Program-made: the position numbers and the translations under genes
Shown here: piece after piece, positions 47,369 to 60,290 of the stretch
Layout of the letters: every line of letters begins with the position of its first letter
How positions within the stretch are numbered: the first letter of the stretch is position 1
Notes under the pieces: generated by a model
Databases searched by the model: none
The model's input: the letters and a program-made list of their open reading frames with translations, nothing else
Told to the model about the DNA's origin: nothing
NCBI GenBank assembly: GCA_945910005.1
Contig: OX246746.1
Location: forward strand, 25,939,075-26,003,074
Direction of reading: 5' to 3'
DNA from: Isoperla grammatica
Lineage: Eukaryota; Arthropoda; Insecta; Plecoptera; Perlodidae
Length of the DNA stretch: 64,000 nucleotides

Positions 47369-48743
47369 ATGTAAAGTCTCCCCGACGTATCTAGCACGGT
47401 GGTGCCGTCATAGATTATGTAATAGTGAACTGACGTAGGCGACAAGACCGTCCATCTGTTATTTAATTGGAGGCCGAACGGCTACGAAAGACGTTGCTAA
47501 AAATGTTTTTCTCACAAGTCACAACATTGGATGTGTTTTTCCGTGGTCGTCCACAGTTATTTTGTTTTTTTAGTTATACGCACGAGCTTGTTATCGTTAG
47601 GCATATTAATCAACGAGTGTGTTTAATTAAAAACATATAAATCCTATACGCATCCAAGTATATAATATGTAGGCCTATACGACGAAACATGCTTTAAGAT
47701 CGTATGATCATTGCCAATCAATTTCTAGCAAGGTGAGGGGTGATTTTGTGATAACCCTCTACGTGTATGAGTTCGTTGCCACCCCCTCCCTCCCCCCCCC
47801 CCCCCCTCCCGACACACTTCAATAGAAACTCGATTAATCTACACCCTAGATCGTTAAAACATCATGCGTATACACAATTATGCACTTACAAATTCCGTTC
47901 GAGTGCACTTGTTGCAAAAGATAACACGTTTTACTGAACGGGGGGGGGGGGGGGGCTAGCTTCTTATCACTTTATCATATTTAATGCGGTTTTGTCGAAG
48001 ACAATTATTGCAAGAGTAAGCAAATCTCTGTTTTAATGAGCTAATTAGTAATAGGGAGCGCCCTCCCTACATCAAAACTTGTCAATATCACATTACGTGA
48101 ACCTCGCAAATTTATTTACAGATATATGCTTGAAGAATTCTGGGCTGCATACGCCTTTGGTAACCACTCGACTGCTCGTAGTACTCGATGGAAGCAATAT
48201 TCAATCAATGAGTACGTTTTATTTCATTCATTTATTGTGTTTGTTAACACAAAATATATTCAAATTGGCGTAGCTCATTTCTACATAACGTGTGTGCTAA
48301 CTGTGCCGAGAAATTGAATTCAGACACATTATTAAGAAAAGGAGGGGGGTTGATATTTGACCTACGCCTCAAGAAAAACGTTCCTTTCCTTAGGCATATG
48401 CATTTACTACGAAATCATAGTATTTTTATAGTATTTTATAGTTATAGAGTTAGACCCTCCCACGAAAACATTCTATTTCTCGTAACATATGTTCAATATT
48501 AGTGTTTGATGACATAAACCGTTTCCTCACACCATAACATGACGTTAGTGTGCGTAGCCCAATGTACCCATGACCATAACGAAACAGGAAACAAATATAA
48601 AGTTATTTCTTATCAACGGCTTGTTGTTTTTTATTGTTATTGAAGGATAGATTGTTGTTTGGTGCCAATAGTCTATAATGTATAAATAAATGATACGAAA
48701 ATTACAATAAGTGACGATTGCGATCACATAATATTCCACTTAC
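47369..48743. other. No gene; homopolymer tracts
   Basis: A C-rich tract at about 47784-47809 and a run of about 16 G at 47940-47955. No coding signal. Confidence 0.5.
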
Positions 48744-48806
48744 CAATTGGCTGGACCGAAGAAGGGGGTCTTATCTCTGGGTCATTGGGAGATTTGCTTG
48801 GGAACT
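48744..48806 (-). CDS. Isolated 63-nt internal exon candidate, strong splice sites
   Basis: On the minus strand a strong acceptor (tttctttctttgcag) is followed by 63 nt and a near-consensus donor CCAATTG|GTAAGTGG. Only one frame is open, phase 1 to phase 1, encoding FPSKSPNDPEIRPPSSVQPI. It could be a symmetric coding exon of an unidentified gene, or an upstream untranslated exon of PMCA on the same strand. It cannot be in-frame PMCA coding, because a TAG precedes the PMCA start. The family is not recognised. Confidence 0.5.
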
Positions 48807-49758
48807 CTGCAAAGAAAGAAAACACATTTGATTTGAAAGAGCTCAAAACAATTGATCTTACAAACAATGTATCAATGTACCGTAATGAATTTGTGGTTGG
48901 TTACATACATTTTTTAAAACGATGTTAAAAATTACGAGTAACGACACTTTTCTCTGATGTTTACTTAATGCTATCACGCCTGTGAAAAACGTTTATGACA
49001 CCACGGTGATAAATGGATTATGATCAACATACGTGTCGCTAACAAGTCATGCTGTTAATTGTTAAACGGTGAATCAACAGTCTACATTTGAATCATGCTG
49101 TGCACGATAGTTCACCAGATAACGGTGCTATATGCAGAATCAGACTGTATGAATGAAGTCATCAAGTGACATCAAATCAGTGAAGTAATTTCCTCCGACA
49201 ACGCTGGAGTAGAGAGAAAATGAGTCAAAGCCATAATCGAAGCGTCCTCTTGGATAATGAGTGAATATACTACACCACCACATACATACACTTGTGCACA
49301 CAACACAATTATTCCTCGTCAGTCATTGCACGGTAGTGTGGCAACTCCATGCGCACAACCGCTCGGCGCACCCGGACAAGTCTATTAGCTACTTTAGGGG
49401 TGTTGCGCGGTGGGAGGGACAACTGTGGCTCACTTCTAGCACAGTCCTTACTTCACTCTGATGTCTGCCTCCAACCCACTGGTAAATTATTCCATCAATG
49501 GTTTACATCGGAACACCTCGTACATTTTTGATCGGAGACCGATGGCATCACTTTCGCTAATAATGATGTCACGATAAAAGAACAAGTGGTGACGTTATGA
49601 TGAGCTTATAAAAAAACACTTTCGGTATGCTGGATTCCATCACGCAAACTTTATGAGTCATTGAAGACGGGCATTACTCGCTTTGTTTGTCATTCCCGCC
49701 AAAGATTGGACATTGCGACCGACCGACACGCCATCTTGAGAAGTTTCTTCGAGACTTA

Positions 49759-49934
49759 GGCCCGAATGCATAGTTCAGACTCAAGCCTTCCTCAACTCAG
49801 CCTCTCCTCAGCCTCGCCCAACCACCAATCACAGAGCGGCATTGCCGTGTGGACGGCTCTGTGATTGGTGGCTAGGTGAGGCTGAGGAGAGGCTGAGTTG
49901 AGGAGGGCTTGAGAGTGAACTATGCATTCGGGCC
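49759..49934. mobile_element. 176-bp hairpin MITE, PIF/Harbinger-like, unit 1
   Basis: An almost perfect palindrome: GGCCCGAATGCATAGTTCAG ... GTGAACTATGCATTCGGGCC, with arms of about 78 bp and a short loop near GCGGCATTGCCGTGTGGACGG. TTA lies on both sides (49756-49758 and 49935-49937). A 3-bp TTA target and GG-starting ends are typical of PIF/Harbinger (Tourist-like) MITEs. Confidence 0.9.
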
Positions 49935-49937
49935 TTA

Positions 49938-50113
49938 GGGTCAAATGCATAGTCGTTCCTCACGTGCTCCTCAACTCAGCCTTTCCTCAGACTCGCCCAA
50001 CCACCAATTACAGAGCAGCATTGCCATGTGGACTGCTCTGTGATTGGTGGTTGGACGAGTCTGAGGAAAGCCTGAGTTGAGGAGCTCGTGAGGAACGACT
50101 ATGCATTTTACCC
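49938..50113. mobile_element. 176-bp hairpin MITE, PIF/Harbinger-like, unit 2
   Basis: A second palindrome of identical length directly follows, sharing the middle TTA: GGGTCAAATGCATAGTCGTT ... AACGACTATGCATTTTACCC, then TTA at 50114-50116. Its core CCAACCACCAAT...ACAGAGC is homologous to unit 1, but the arms have diverged between units while staying complementary within each unit. Confidence 0.9.
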
Positions 50114-50885
50114 TTAGTTGTCTACTTGCTCTGAGTAAGGCAACTCGCGTACACGACCACAGGCTTTCTGTATACGGGACTAAAGCGAGTTGCAGACTGT
50201 ATTTCGGACATAATAGGGATGACTAGAAATATTTTGCCGTGATGAGCATTGGGGACGGGAGCTGGAAAAATGTAAAGGTAAATAAAACTTTATAGATACG
50301 AACGAAAACATAACATTCTCTAGGCATTTCGAGCTGTGCGTTGAAAAAACTCTCGAATTTAAAACGCAATGTCAACTCCGTCTTTTGGTCCCCTAAGCGT
50401 CGAAATGCAACGGAAATGTTCGGCATGCTTCGGCAGTCATCGGAAAGACGTCGCCAGGTCACCGCTGAAGGTGATACGCAAAGACGTTATGTATTCATCA
50501 TTACTTTGTGTAGTACATCTCACGTCCAGTCTTCACAGTTATTAATTCATGAGCAGATGTTTAGACGAATGTCCTCCGGTAGGCTTCTCCCACAGGGATC
50601 TAATAATCGTACCGACTATTATTCCTCCCCTACAAGTACACGATCATAACGAGCACGGGTATCACGCAAGGTAACGCCAGCAAGCATGGCTGAAGAATGG
50701 CCCACAAACAACCATCGTTGTCAATCCCTTATCTACCCCATAGAAGATACCACCCCACAATAAAATAAATATGTGCCTATTATGTTAATAAGTATTTCCT
50801 ACAAACAGATGTCGGACATCCCTTACCTACTCCATACACCCAATAAAATAAATAAATGTCGGATGCACTGCGCCTGCGTTTCTAG

Positions 50886-50988
50886 TAGAAGCAAGGAACT
50901 TTCGTTGAACCGGAGTGGAGTGGACTTGCAACAGGCTTGCGCCTCTGTCGATGAGATGGACTCCCAGAAGACCAAAGAACTTTCCAAA
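50886..50988 (+). CDS. Weak candidate internal exon (34 codons)
   Basis: Acceptor-like gcgtttctag at 50885 (alternative AG at 50888), then a single open frame (RSKELSLNRSGVDLQQA, then SVDEMDSQKTKELSK) ending AAA|GTAAGA. The segment is clearly GC-richer than its flanks and hydrophilic, as expected of a coding exon. The acceptor's pyrimidine tract is poor. No family was recognised. Confidence 0.28.
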
Positions 50989-50999
50989 GTAAGAAACTC

Positions 51000-53900
51000 A
51001 AAAAAATAAAGTTTCTCACAAATAGCTTGAAAACACCTCCTATCTTTAAAATTACATTCAATATAAGACACTTGAAATTATACTGGTTTAGACTTCGTCT
51101 CAATAACAATTAATTTTTGAGAGACGAAATAGTGATCTACGAGGCAAACGGCCAACTAATTACAAATTTCAATTGAGGCGAGTGCGGCATTTTAAATATG
51201 GCGTTATCAAAGGAATTGCTCTAAACTATGAAGGAGGAATTTCGCCGGTTATCAGTAGAGCACTTTAAAAAAAAAGAGGTAGGTACTAAATGTAACGTCA
51301 ATAAATAGTAATTCTATCTTGTGATGGATCCATTCACCACAACTTTTCGTTTTTTCTACGTATATGAATATGATGCCCATGTATATATTTCCCATCTCTG
51401 TCGATCTCACCGTTATTGGGATCCGTCTGGCGTCCAATCACATCGCAGCTCAATCTATCCTCCTCGTGAAATGGAAATGCGGCTGATTGCTTCGACTCAT
51501 CAATACAAATGAAAAACTCGGATTTTTTACACCCCAAGGCAGAATGAGCAAAGCTTTTCCGGACGGAATTAAATTGACAATTAAATCAACACTGAGGACT
51601 ACCGACTCCCGCTTCGCGTTCCTATAGCAAAACATTCAAATAGTCACGTTAGTAGCGACGAGTTATGCCCGCTCGTGAAAAAGTGGAAATAATGATTTGT
51701 CCATTAGCGCAATTAATAACATATTTAGTATTTCCGAAACAACTGTGTAATTGTCACTCATAATTACCACAGGCAATCACCACAAACCAGTTTATGCACG
51801 TATATAAGCAATTGGAAAAATGAACAATACATGTTGGTAATTGGTAATGAGGAACAAATAATTGTATAGTGAACGCAATCGCAGCCAGGCGCCGTACTTC
51901 ACAAGTGCTACGCCTACCGGGATAAACCGTATGGTCAGTGCTCTTTAGCATTATCATTAGTGATTGCTTTGCAATTAGTTAACTCTGCAATTAGTTAACT
52001 AGTAACTCAATAGTAAGTAGAAACATAACCAATTCATTGCATCCACTTTCTATTGTCCGCTATCTTTGTTTATTGTTTACCATTTAGAACAATGGTCACG
52101 TAGAGAGTAAAGTTGTATTCAAATCAAACACGAAAAACAGGGCAACACAAGAAGAGCTTGTTAAAAGTAACGCCAGGCTAGTTTTATGTGCGTCATTTTA
52201 AGGACTCCTCTCGTTATTGCGTCCTGCTCCTGCAACAAATAAGGAGCGATATTCCTCACAAACCTTTGCTCCATTAGTCAACACAGTTCAAAGTGCCACC
52301 TCGGCTATATTCAATCGAATCACTCCCAGACAACTCGAGTGTGTAAATAGGAATGCCAAATACTTTCGAAAACGCTCACCACTCAAAATGTGTAAAATGG
52401 AAAATCGAGTTATTAACTTCTCTACGTTAGAACAAGATGCTAAAGCATCTTTATAAACCGGTGTGTAAAAAAAACATGGTACATTGTGCATGGGCTCGTT
52501 TTGTGATGCCTATTCTGAAAATCTAGTGGCACAATGGTCACTTGGAAATGGTACCTATCTCAAATCGAAAATGAGAATTGCCTCATTTTTCTGAGACACA
52601 ACTTATGTTTCGATTTTTTAAATTTTGTATTCGTTCTTTAATGTGATTAGATTAGATTGGATGTTTTGAAAATATCAACTAACCAACCAACCAACCAAAG
52701 GAGTGCATGACGTGAAGTACGTTATCTTGAAGTAATTAAAACGAGCTCGCTACAAATGTGTTGGATCCAGATTTATAACAATCTTAGCAAACGCGATATA
52801 GCACCGACAGGATGTAAGCTTGGGTTGCAGACCTCGATAGCAAATCTACTTTATCACACTCAGGATAAACTATTAATTTTGATTCGTTTTTGTTTGATAT
52901 TTTAGCTATTTTTAGTGTGTGTGTGTGTACTTCATAATGAGTGTATCTGGGACTTCAATGTCAACACTAGAGATCCCTCGTTTTCTATTAAAGAATGGCA
53001 CACATTTATCTCAACAAAAAGGCAAACACTTGAACGGCATACGTTCAACATCCGTACATGTATGTGGGATTTGTAAATTGTTTATATGCAGAAATGAGTA
53101 AAGAACTATCGTAGAAAGGTAAACCACGCGACTACAATTAACAAAAACATAATTGAACGGCGAAAACCGGTTGAAAAACTTAGATAAAAGAATTTACAAG
53201 TCAAATTTCAACGTGATTGATAATTTTCTAAGTATCCACTGAAATAGAGTTATTTTGTAGGTGGCCTTACGAAGGCGTTACACCTTCAAAACATTATCAA
53301 TAACGGAAGCAACATAACTAGTACTACGACATGTATTTTAAAACTCGAGTGATGCCACTTCTATCTACATTATTATCTGTAAAACGTAACGATTGAAGAC
53401 ATATTTTTGGTAGGCGAGAGTGCATTTCTGTAAACACATTAGGTGGTTTCGCTGGAAACAATTATCAATAAGTTGGGACAGGCAATCGTTTCAACTTTAG
53501 TATAAGGCAGAGAAATGGCGATGATAATATAGTAATGAAAGTTTGATACTGTTTAATTTTGCTAAAGAATTTTACAAAAAGAATTGTTTTTTTGGATGGC
53601 ACATAACCCACAAAACAAACCACTTTGACATTGTGAAAGAAATACCCCTTGGCATTTTGAGCCTTTTATGAACGTGTGAGATGGGACAAAAGCGCCAAAG
53701 ATATTCATTATTAAATCCCGCACACAAAGTATAATAATATTTCGGTACGGTTGAGTTGATTCAGTTCTAAAATGTCAGTACAGGACCCGTATTCTGTAAC
53801 TTTTTTTCGTAGGTCCTGATATGGTTTCTGCCTGAATTCGACGTTGATCGGATAATTGCGATTTTGTAACTTTTTTGGTGCCCGTTTCCGCCTGAATCCA

Positions 53901-56900
53901 TTTCCGTGGTCCTGATATGGTTTCAGTAGCTTTTTTACTGGTGAAACGAAATCAGCCGTAATATTAAGCATGGATAATAACTGTTTACGCGTGATATTGT
54001 ACTGCAAACTGCATTTAATAATTATGTTCCATTATAATGAGTGAAAAACACCAATAAACAACGTCTTTACTTTTCATTTGAGGCAGTCTTTATTATTCGA
54101 AAATCTCAGCCGGCGCCGCGGTCTAGTGACGCCCGCCATTAGAGAAATATTACGTAAACAACTCTAGCCTAGGCCTATTGTATCACTAGGACTGCCGTAT
54201 TACTAGGCCGATACATATAAATTCAGTGTTAAGACATAATTAGATATTGGCGTAGGCCAAGGCATTACCTTGTAGGCTTCCTAGAACATAGAGACATTCC
54301 TAGAATAGAGAATAATGGTATTCTAGGTTGCTTCTTGGGTTGTAAAAGACGCGTTCATGTAACTGTGTAGGGTTATGTTTGTTTTGATTTGAGCCGTGTT
54401 GCAGTTTGGTTGCAGTGATCACGGCCCTCTAAATCATGATATTGTCTGTTTCTGATTGGCTTAAAGCCTCGGTGGCTCAGTCGCCTTGTGATGTCCTCCC
54501 AAAGCGTACATACACATTTCAGGCGCTGTTATAGAATCGCTATTTTGTTCATCTTTGGCGACGGCTGAAACGGGCAAATAATTTCTGCCTGCATTCGTTT
54601 CGGCTGCTTTCATTTCAGGCAGAAATGGGAAAGTTACCGAATAGGGGTCCAGGTACCTAATATACGCAAGTTTGAAAATCAAATCGGTTTTGTCGTAAAC
54701 TTATGTCAGGGATATGCTTCAAGCTATAGATGGCAAGAGCGTTTACAATTTTAATGAAAGCACATCATACTGAGCAAAGATTTGGGTATAGATTATAGAT
54801 GTGTCTGAAATATTACTTTAAACTAGCGTCAACCTATAAATTGGCACTAAAAAGTCGTTTGAGAAGTGATGCTGAAAAATTACTTTTCCCTATTTCCTCA
54901 CACGCTGGTCCATTTAACATGTGACCGATAAATCAAATTTTGATCCAGCTTATTCACTATATCATTCTAGCCTCTATATGAACTAGTGAAAGTTCTCAGA
55001 AGCTAAGCTTGATAGATGACGAGCACAAGCGCATTTTACAGGATTAGGATTAGATAGAGGAGGATGCATGATCCATGCAGGCTCGAGCTCGGTATATGGG
55101 AGGAGAAAGACGTATTTGTCTAACTGTCCGTTGGCTAAATATTGCAAACTTGAATTGCCTGGAAAAAAGTAGGTAGATTTACTTGAAATTCTAACACTAT
55201 GTCTACGTTCCAACTACAAAGAAAGTAACGTTAACTCCAAGACAACAAATAGGGAAAAAAAGAATAACTCGTTACTCATTGTCGCATGATAAATGTGGGG
55301 AATTGTTGTATATTTACAAAACGAGCCCGGGGGCATAAATATACGTATTATATAAGGCAGTGCTTGCGCCAGTCAACCATGGATCATTTCATCCTTGGTG
55401 CAGACAGGGAAACCAAAAAGAAACTATAATTTGTATAATATATACACAAATGAAATAATATCTAATTTTATAACTATAAACAGTGACTTTTCTTGTTTAC
55501 GATAGTAGCAGAACTGATAAGACCATTGTATTGGAAGGAATCAAAAGCTATTCGCTTTCTATTAAATAATTATTGTAACTTTACTGTTATTAATTGATAG
55601 TTGTTGATACTTTTTTGAATTACATTTTTGAAGCTATACGTGTAGGATATAAATACATGAGGAAGCAAGAATAAACCCCCAACAGCAACAGCTAGTACCT
55701 CTGACCAGTGACCACCGTAGTCTCCCTAGCTAGCCTCTATGCAGCCAGCCTATGCAGCGAGCACCATTGCACTCGAATACGCCAGCTGCACATTTCGGCT
55801 TACGTGCAAGAAGCGTTTCATTCCTTCTGTCTTGGTCTTGGCAATCTACCCCTCAATCAATCTCGCACGTGGCGTCCCGTCCCATAACCTGTTCCAAAAC
55901 GTGGAGTGTGAAGAGAGTACGGTCAGTGGGTACAGTGGACTTTAGGAGTGGACTTATTGGTGCAATATCACCAACATCGAACTCCGTGGAGGTGCTCTTT
56001 ACTGTTCGCGGAGACATTATTTTGAGAGTAGATTTTGATTTGTATATTTTGTCAAAAATAAAAAAAATAAAAAAAAAAATTGGATAGTGTTTGTTTGAAA
56101 TTGTGTAGTGATTCTTCTAAGATGTAGTTGGAGAGCAAATTGATATTGTTTGTTTACTGGTGAAGCAAGTCTGTAGACACTTGGAAATGTGTTGGGGTTG
56201 AGCGAAGTATAACTAGAATAACTATTTAAAATCACACCACAATATTTTGCCTTACGTAAAACAAATGGTATAATTAATGTTATTAATTCTGCCCAAGGAT
56301 TGCTACCTTATCGTGGTGGGCATGTTTGCGTGCTTTGGCGACTACTTTACTGACAAACGAATTCTGTTAATATGTTATGATCATCATGTCCGTAAAAACT
56401 GTAACTAACAAGTGTTTGTAGACGCACATAAATATATGGGAACTGGTTAGTTTCCATATTAAATCTTCGAAAGCCAATACACAAATCTTGAATGTAAAAA
56501 GGAGTGTGCCCTCTCGTTAACCTACAACCTAGCAATTAAGAGCGAGGTGTTTTTTTCGGCCACCCTGTACATAAATATACACACTGGTCTATTATAGGGT
56601 ATACACAACACAATCAAGAAGTAAAGAAGCCAACCTTGAATGGCTATGCAGATGTTACAATTGTAGCCCAGATGGTCGTTGCTCAGCTCGCCCAGACATT
56701 AAGGGCTCACTATACGGCTAACACTTTTTCAATATAATAATAATAAATAACTATCTCAACTGTTTTTTCGTTTTTTAATATATCCATAAAATGAGACTTG
56801 TGAAGAGTGAACTTTAAATTAGGTATAATGTTATATTCAAAAATATAACAAATACAAATTTTAACAGCGCAAACCCTCTCTAACATACTGTATTTATTTT

Positions 56901-58321
56901 GGCATTGGCTTTGCCGAATTTTGCATAACGCTCATTGGTATGTGGAAAAGCCTCGAAAATATCGTTTTTAGGAAAGTGCGAAAGTACTTCCCACCACAGC
57001 TATGCATTTTAACCCCTCTCAGCAGCAAACCGACTTAACAGGCGCAATGCGGACTTTATTTTAGTTGTGGAGAATATAGTAAAGTAAATATCGTTAGTCC
57101 TAAGTGACGACATGCAGAAACACTTTGGAGGTGTTATAATCTTGAACCTACTGACACTCCATAAACCCACCTAAAACACATAGTAGTAGCCAACTGCATG
57201 GTCTCTATATGTCATGTCCTGCAGTTGATTACTATAGGCATGCATACGTGTTGAATATAGCGGTTGAATAACTGGTCCACATTTCTATTTCCAGATATTC
57301 TCTTTGGGGCACTCCCAGTTGACATTGCAGCTACTGTTTCACTGGCCATGATTGACATGTCTAGTATTCTGCAGCTGCGATGCCGACTGAAGTGAAATTA
57401 AGCCGGGGAATTTTTTTGACGTAAGAAATTAAATTTAATCAAAATGGGAATAATATTATTTATATTGAATTGATTAATTTTTTCAATAAACTCTTATGAA
57501 GTTTAAGATGCTATGATTACTTTGGGCAGAGATAATTATTTAGGTAACCCCCTTCCGAATATACGATACGAAGGCGATATTCAAAGGCATATTACAAATC
57601 AGAGAAAAACTTTCTTTTGAAATATGAGACCACGAATCTAATAAATTCACAACTTGAGCTAAAATTCATAATGAAGAGACAAAATTGGTCCATCTTTTGG
57701 CCACGAGTTGTTTCTGTTTTTGGTGATCGCTTCCGTTGGCTGTTGTGACAATCTGGATGGATTGCTTGCGTTCCTTACCTGTAACTTGGTTCAAAGCAAC
57801 GACGTAATCTTAATCTACTACACTGTTTACAGTCTACTGGCCTGGCCATGAAGTAATGCTATCAATCACCCTCTACAACAAAACAACACTCTTCACGTAG
57901 CTCAACCAACATACAATATCTAGTGCAACTAAAAAGAAAATCGTTTACTTTACACTAGGCATGATTTTGTGCAACATACGTAATACTACATAAAGCGAAT
58001 TGGCACTACCAAATACTTGACAGAATGGATGTAGCTAGTTTCAAGTATGCACATCGAGCCTTCTGGAACCTCTGCATCCAGGCACCAAGTATGACGTATA
58101 ATTCAGGGACGACATAATATACGTCCCACAGATATTATCGACAACTACAACTGTTTACTTTATTACGCTTTAGAGGTTTCCAAGTCGAAGGGTCGTTCCG
58201 ATTATTCTGCGTCAAATACTTATTGACTTACGACTAACGTGGAACAGCTGCGAGTCCATCTGATTCTGATGAGAGGCGGTTTTCTACCGAGCTACAGACG
58301 AACTTGACAGTCCGATCTTAC
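51000..58321. other. No confirmed gene in this 7-kb stretch
   Basis: Mostly AT-rich. Related inverted segments occur at about 53780-53830 and 54575-54665 (GGACCCGTATTCTGTAACTT against AAGTTACCGAATAGGGGTCC), with TTTCTGCCTG-type words nearby, suggesting the ends of an unrecognised element of about 0.9 kb. A truncated tRNA-like head (GGTGGCTCAGTCGCC) lies at about 54469. TATA-like words with short downstream frames at about 55349 and 55651 are not convincing. Confidence 0.4.
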
Positions 58322-58410
58322 TGATTTTTCCGACTAGATTCACCGGAGCTAGCATTTGGTGTTTTACGACGTAAGAAGTCGTCGGCCGAATGAGATCCAT
58401 TCACAGTCAT
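58322..58410 (-). CDS. Candidate first coding exon (MTVNGSHSADDF...), donor GTAAGA
   Basis: Minus-strand ATG at 58410-58408 opens 29 codons plus 2 nt (MTVNGSHSADDFLRRK, then TPNASSGESSRKN) to ATCA|GTAAGATC, a good 5' splice site. The frame is also open upstream (RPEHPPPPPILDSL), so the exon may start earlier, after or within a pyrimidine-rich tract at about 58465-58495. The polar, Ser-rich composition and higher GC look protein-coding. I do not recognise the family. Its phase (2) joins neither the 48.7-kb exon nor PMCA in an open frame. Confidence 0.35.
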
Positions 58411-60290
58411 AAGGGAATCCAAAATAGGGGGCGGTGGAGGGTGTTCGGGTCGCGAAGATGAATAAGTGAGAAAGAAGAAAGAGGAAAAATGATGAAGGCC
58501 ACGTGAAATGAATGAAGGGATTACCAAAAAGACATGCACGAGACGACAGCCATCTTTGCGGGCACCGGTCACGACGAGGAAGGATCCCAAGAACTACTTG
58601 TGTGAAATAGGACCTACACAATCGTATCATTTCATAATGGCGGGCTATGCTTCAACAGTCACCTGTTTAGAAAACAGTTGGCTATCAGCTCATTACCCAG
58701 TTACTTGATAGCGTAATATTCTGCGTGCCCGTGGCCTATTAACGAGGCGTAAGCCAGAGAACAGACGTTGTTTTTTCATCCACCGAGGATTTACGTCACC
58801 GCGCGTATTTCAACCTCTATTTTACTCATTATAATTATAACAAATGTGTGTTTTTATTATCATCATTATTATGGATGAAGTGGAGAGGGTGAAATATAAT
58901 TTTTTTATGATTTAGAAGACACCTGCTATTACGAGAGGAGATTCAACAGTTAGTAATAGTGTAATCGTCCGCGCATAATAGATCAGAGTTGAGATCTCTT
59001 CACCATACGTGTTGCATTATTATTGAACGAGACGAGAGAGGGAGAGTATTGCACACCACAGTCATACTCATAGCCAACGTCCGGAGATATGTGGACTGAA
59101 TGGCAAACATATCAGATAGGTCCCAAGTAAGGATCACATCGACTTGACTTGAGTATACGGTCGTCGCTCTGTTCAACTAAATGAGTCCGTGAATCAATAC
59201 AAGTTGGGCACCGGACCTACCAGATAGAATCAAATGGCCAGCGTCGAGCTAAGTAAGGGGACATTTAATTGAAAACCAACGTTGCCTATAGAAATGTTGG
59301 GAAATCTCCCGGGAAAAGCCGTAGACAAGACACAATACCAGGTACGGGCCGACGCCAGAAGCCAAACAAAAAGCCAAGGGGAGTTTCAACCGCAGCCGCA
59401 ATGAACTCAGAAGTCACTCGATCAAACTGGGGGGAAGTAAAATAGATAACTTTATACAAAACACATTTTATTTTGTTTAAAACCGCATTCATTCATACAC
59501 GAAAGGGTTATGATGATGGTAAAAGGGATGGGATTGGGATAGCTCGACGTTTTGATCAGCAGGAAGAGTGAAAACCCCAAGAAATAACGACAAACAAAAT
59601 TTACCAACATAACAACATTTCAACATAGTTGAAAATTAGCGCTCTTCTATATGCATTAGTATTTGTTTTCCCTTGCAAAAAAACTCTTTGTCATGATTGA
59701 TTTTAATTATACCGGTTGAAGCCAGGCTACTAGATCTAACACCACTACTTAATTATACCCCTATCAACAACACATACTCATTGCTTCCGTGTCAAACCTT
59801 AAACGCACAGATGCTTAAACGTATACAACTCCCCCTAGATTTAAAGTGTTTTGTTGTGTGGTGTTTCAAAAATCTTACTAAATAACCGCTGGGAGGTAAA
59901 TTACGCATGGTTGCTTTGCTGTAACTACCCCTTCGCGTTTAATATGCAAATCCTTGTGACTCGATTTCAATGACATTAAATAGATTAGGCCGTGAACGGC
60001 GGCTGATGATGCTAATTTACATATTCACAGTTAATATTAAATTTAGTTACAAAAAATTCATTTCCGTTCAACTCGTCATAGTGACCTAGTTTCAGTAGCT
60101 ATTAGGGATGTTAACTGACTGGGTGTCATATCTAATTGCCACGTGACAAGTAATTAACTAATATAATCATAATAGCTTGTCAGCTTTTTCATATTTGAAA
60201 GTGAGAATTAGTGATAACGCGTTTTGGGTTTCTGCCTGCCTGTCTGTCAACCATCCCTGCAAATAACGTGTTTCATCGTGGCAAACACCA
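58411..60290. other. No gene seen
   Basis: GC-neutral to AT-rich, without splice-flanked frames; precedes the 67-bp satellite. Confidence 0.4.

Noticed and set aside
54469..54500. tRNA-like A box GGTGGCTCAGTCGCC
   Set aside because: No B box at the right distance and no cloverleaf; at most a truncated SINE head, not a tRNA gene.
55739..56087. Overlapping frames of 68 and 111 codons downstream of a TATAAATA word
   Set aside because: Two frames are open at once, composition is not protein-like, and no splice donor or homology is visible.
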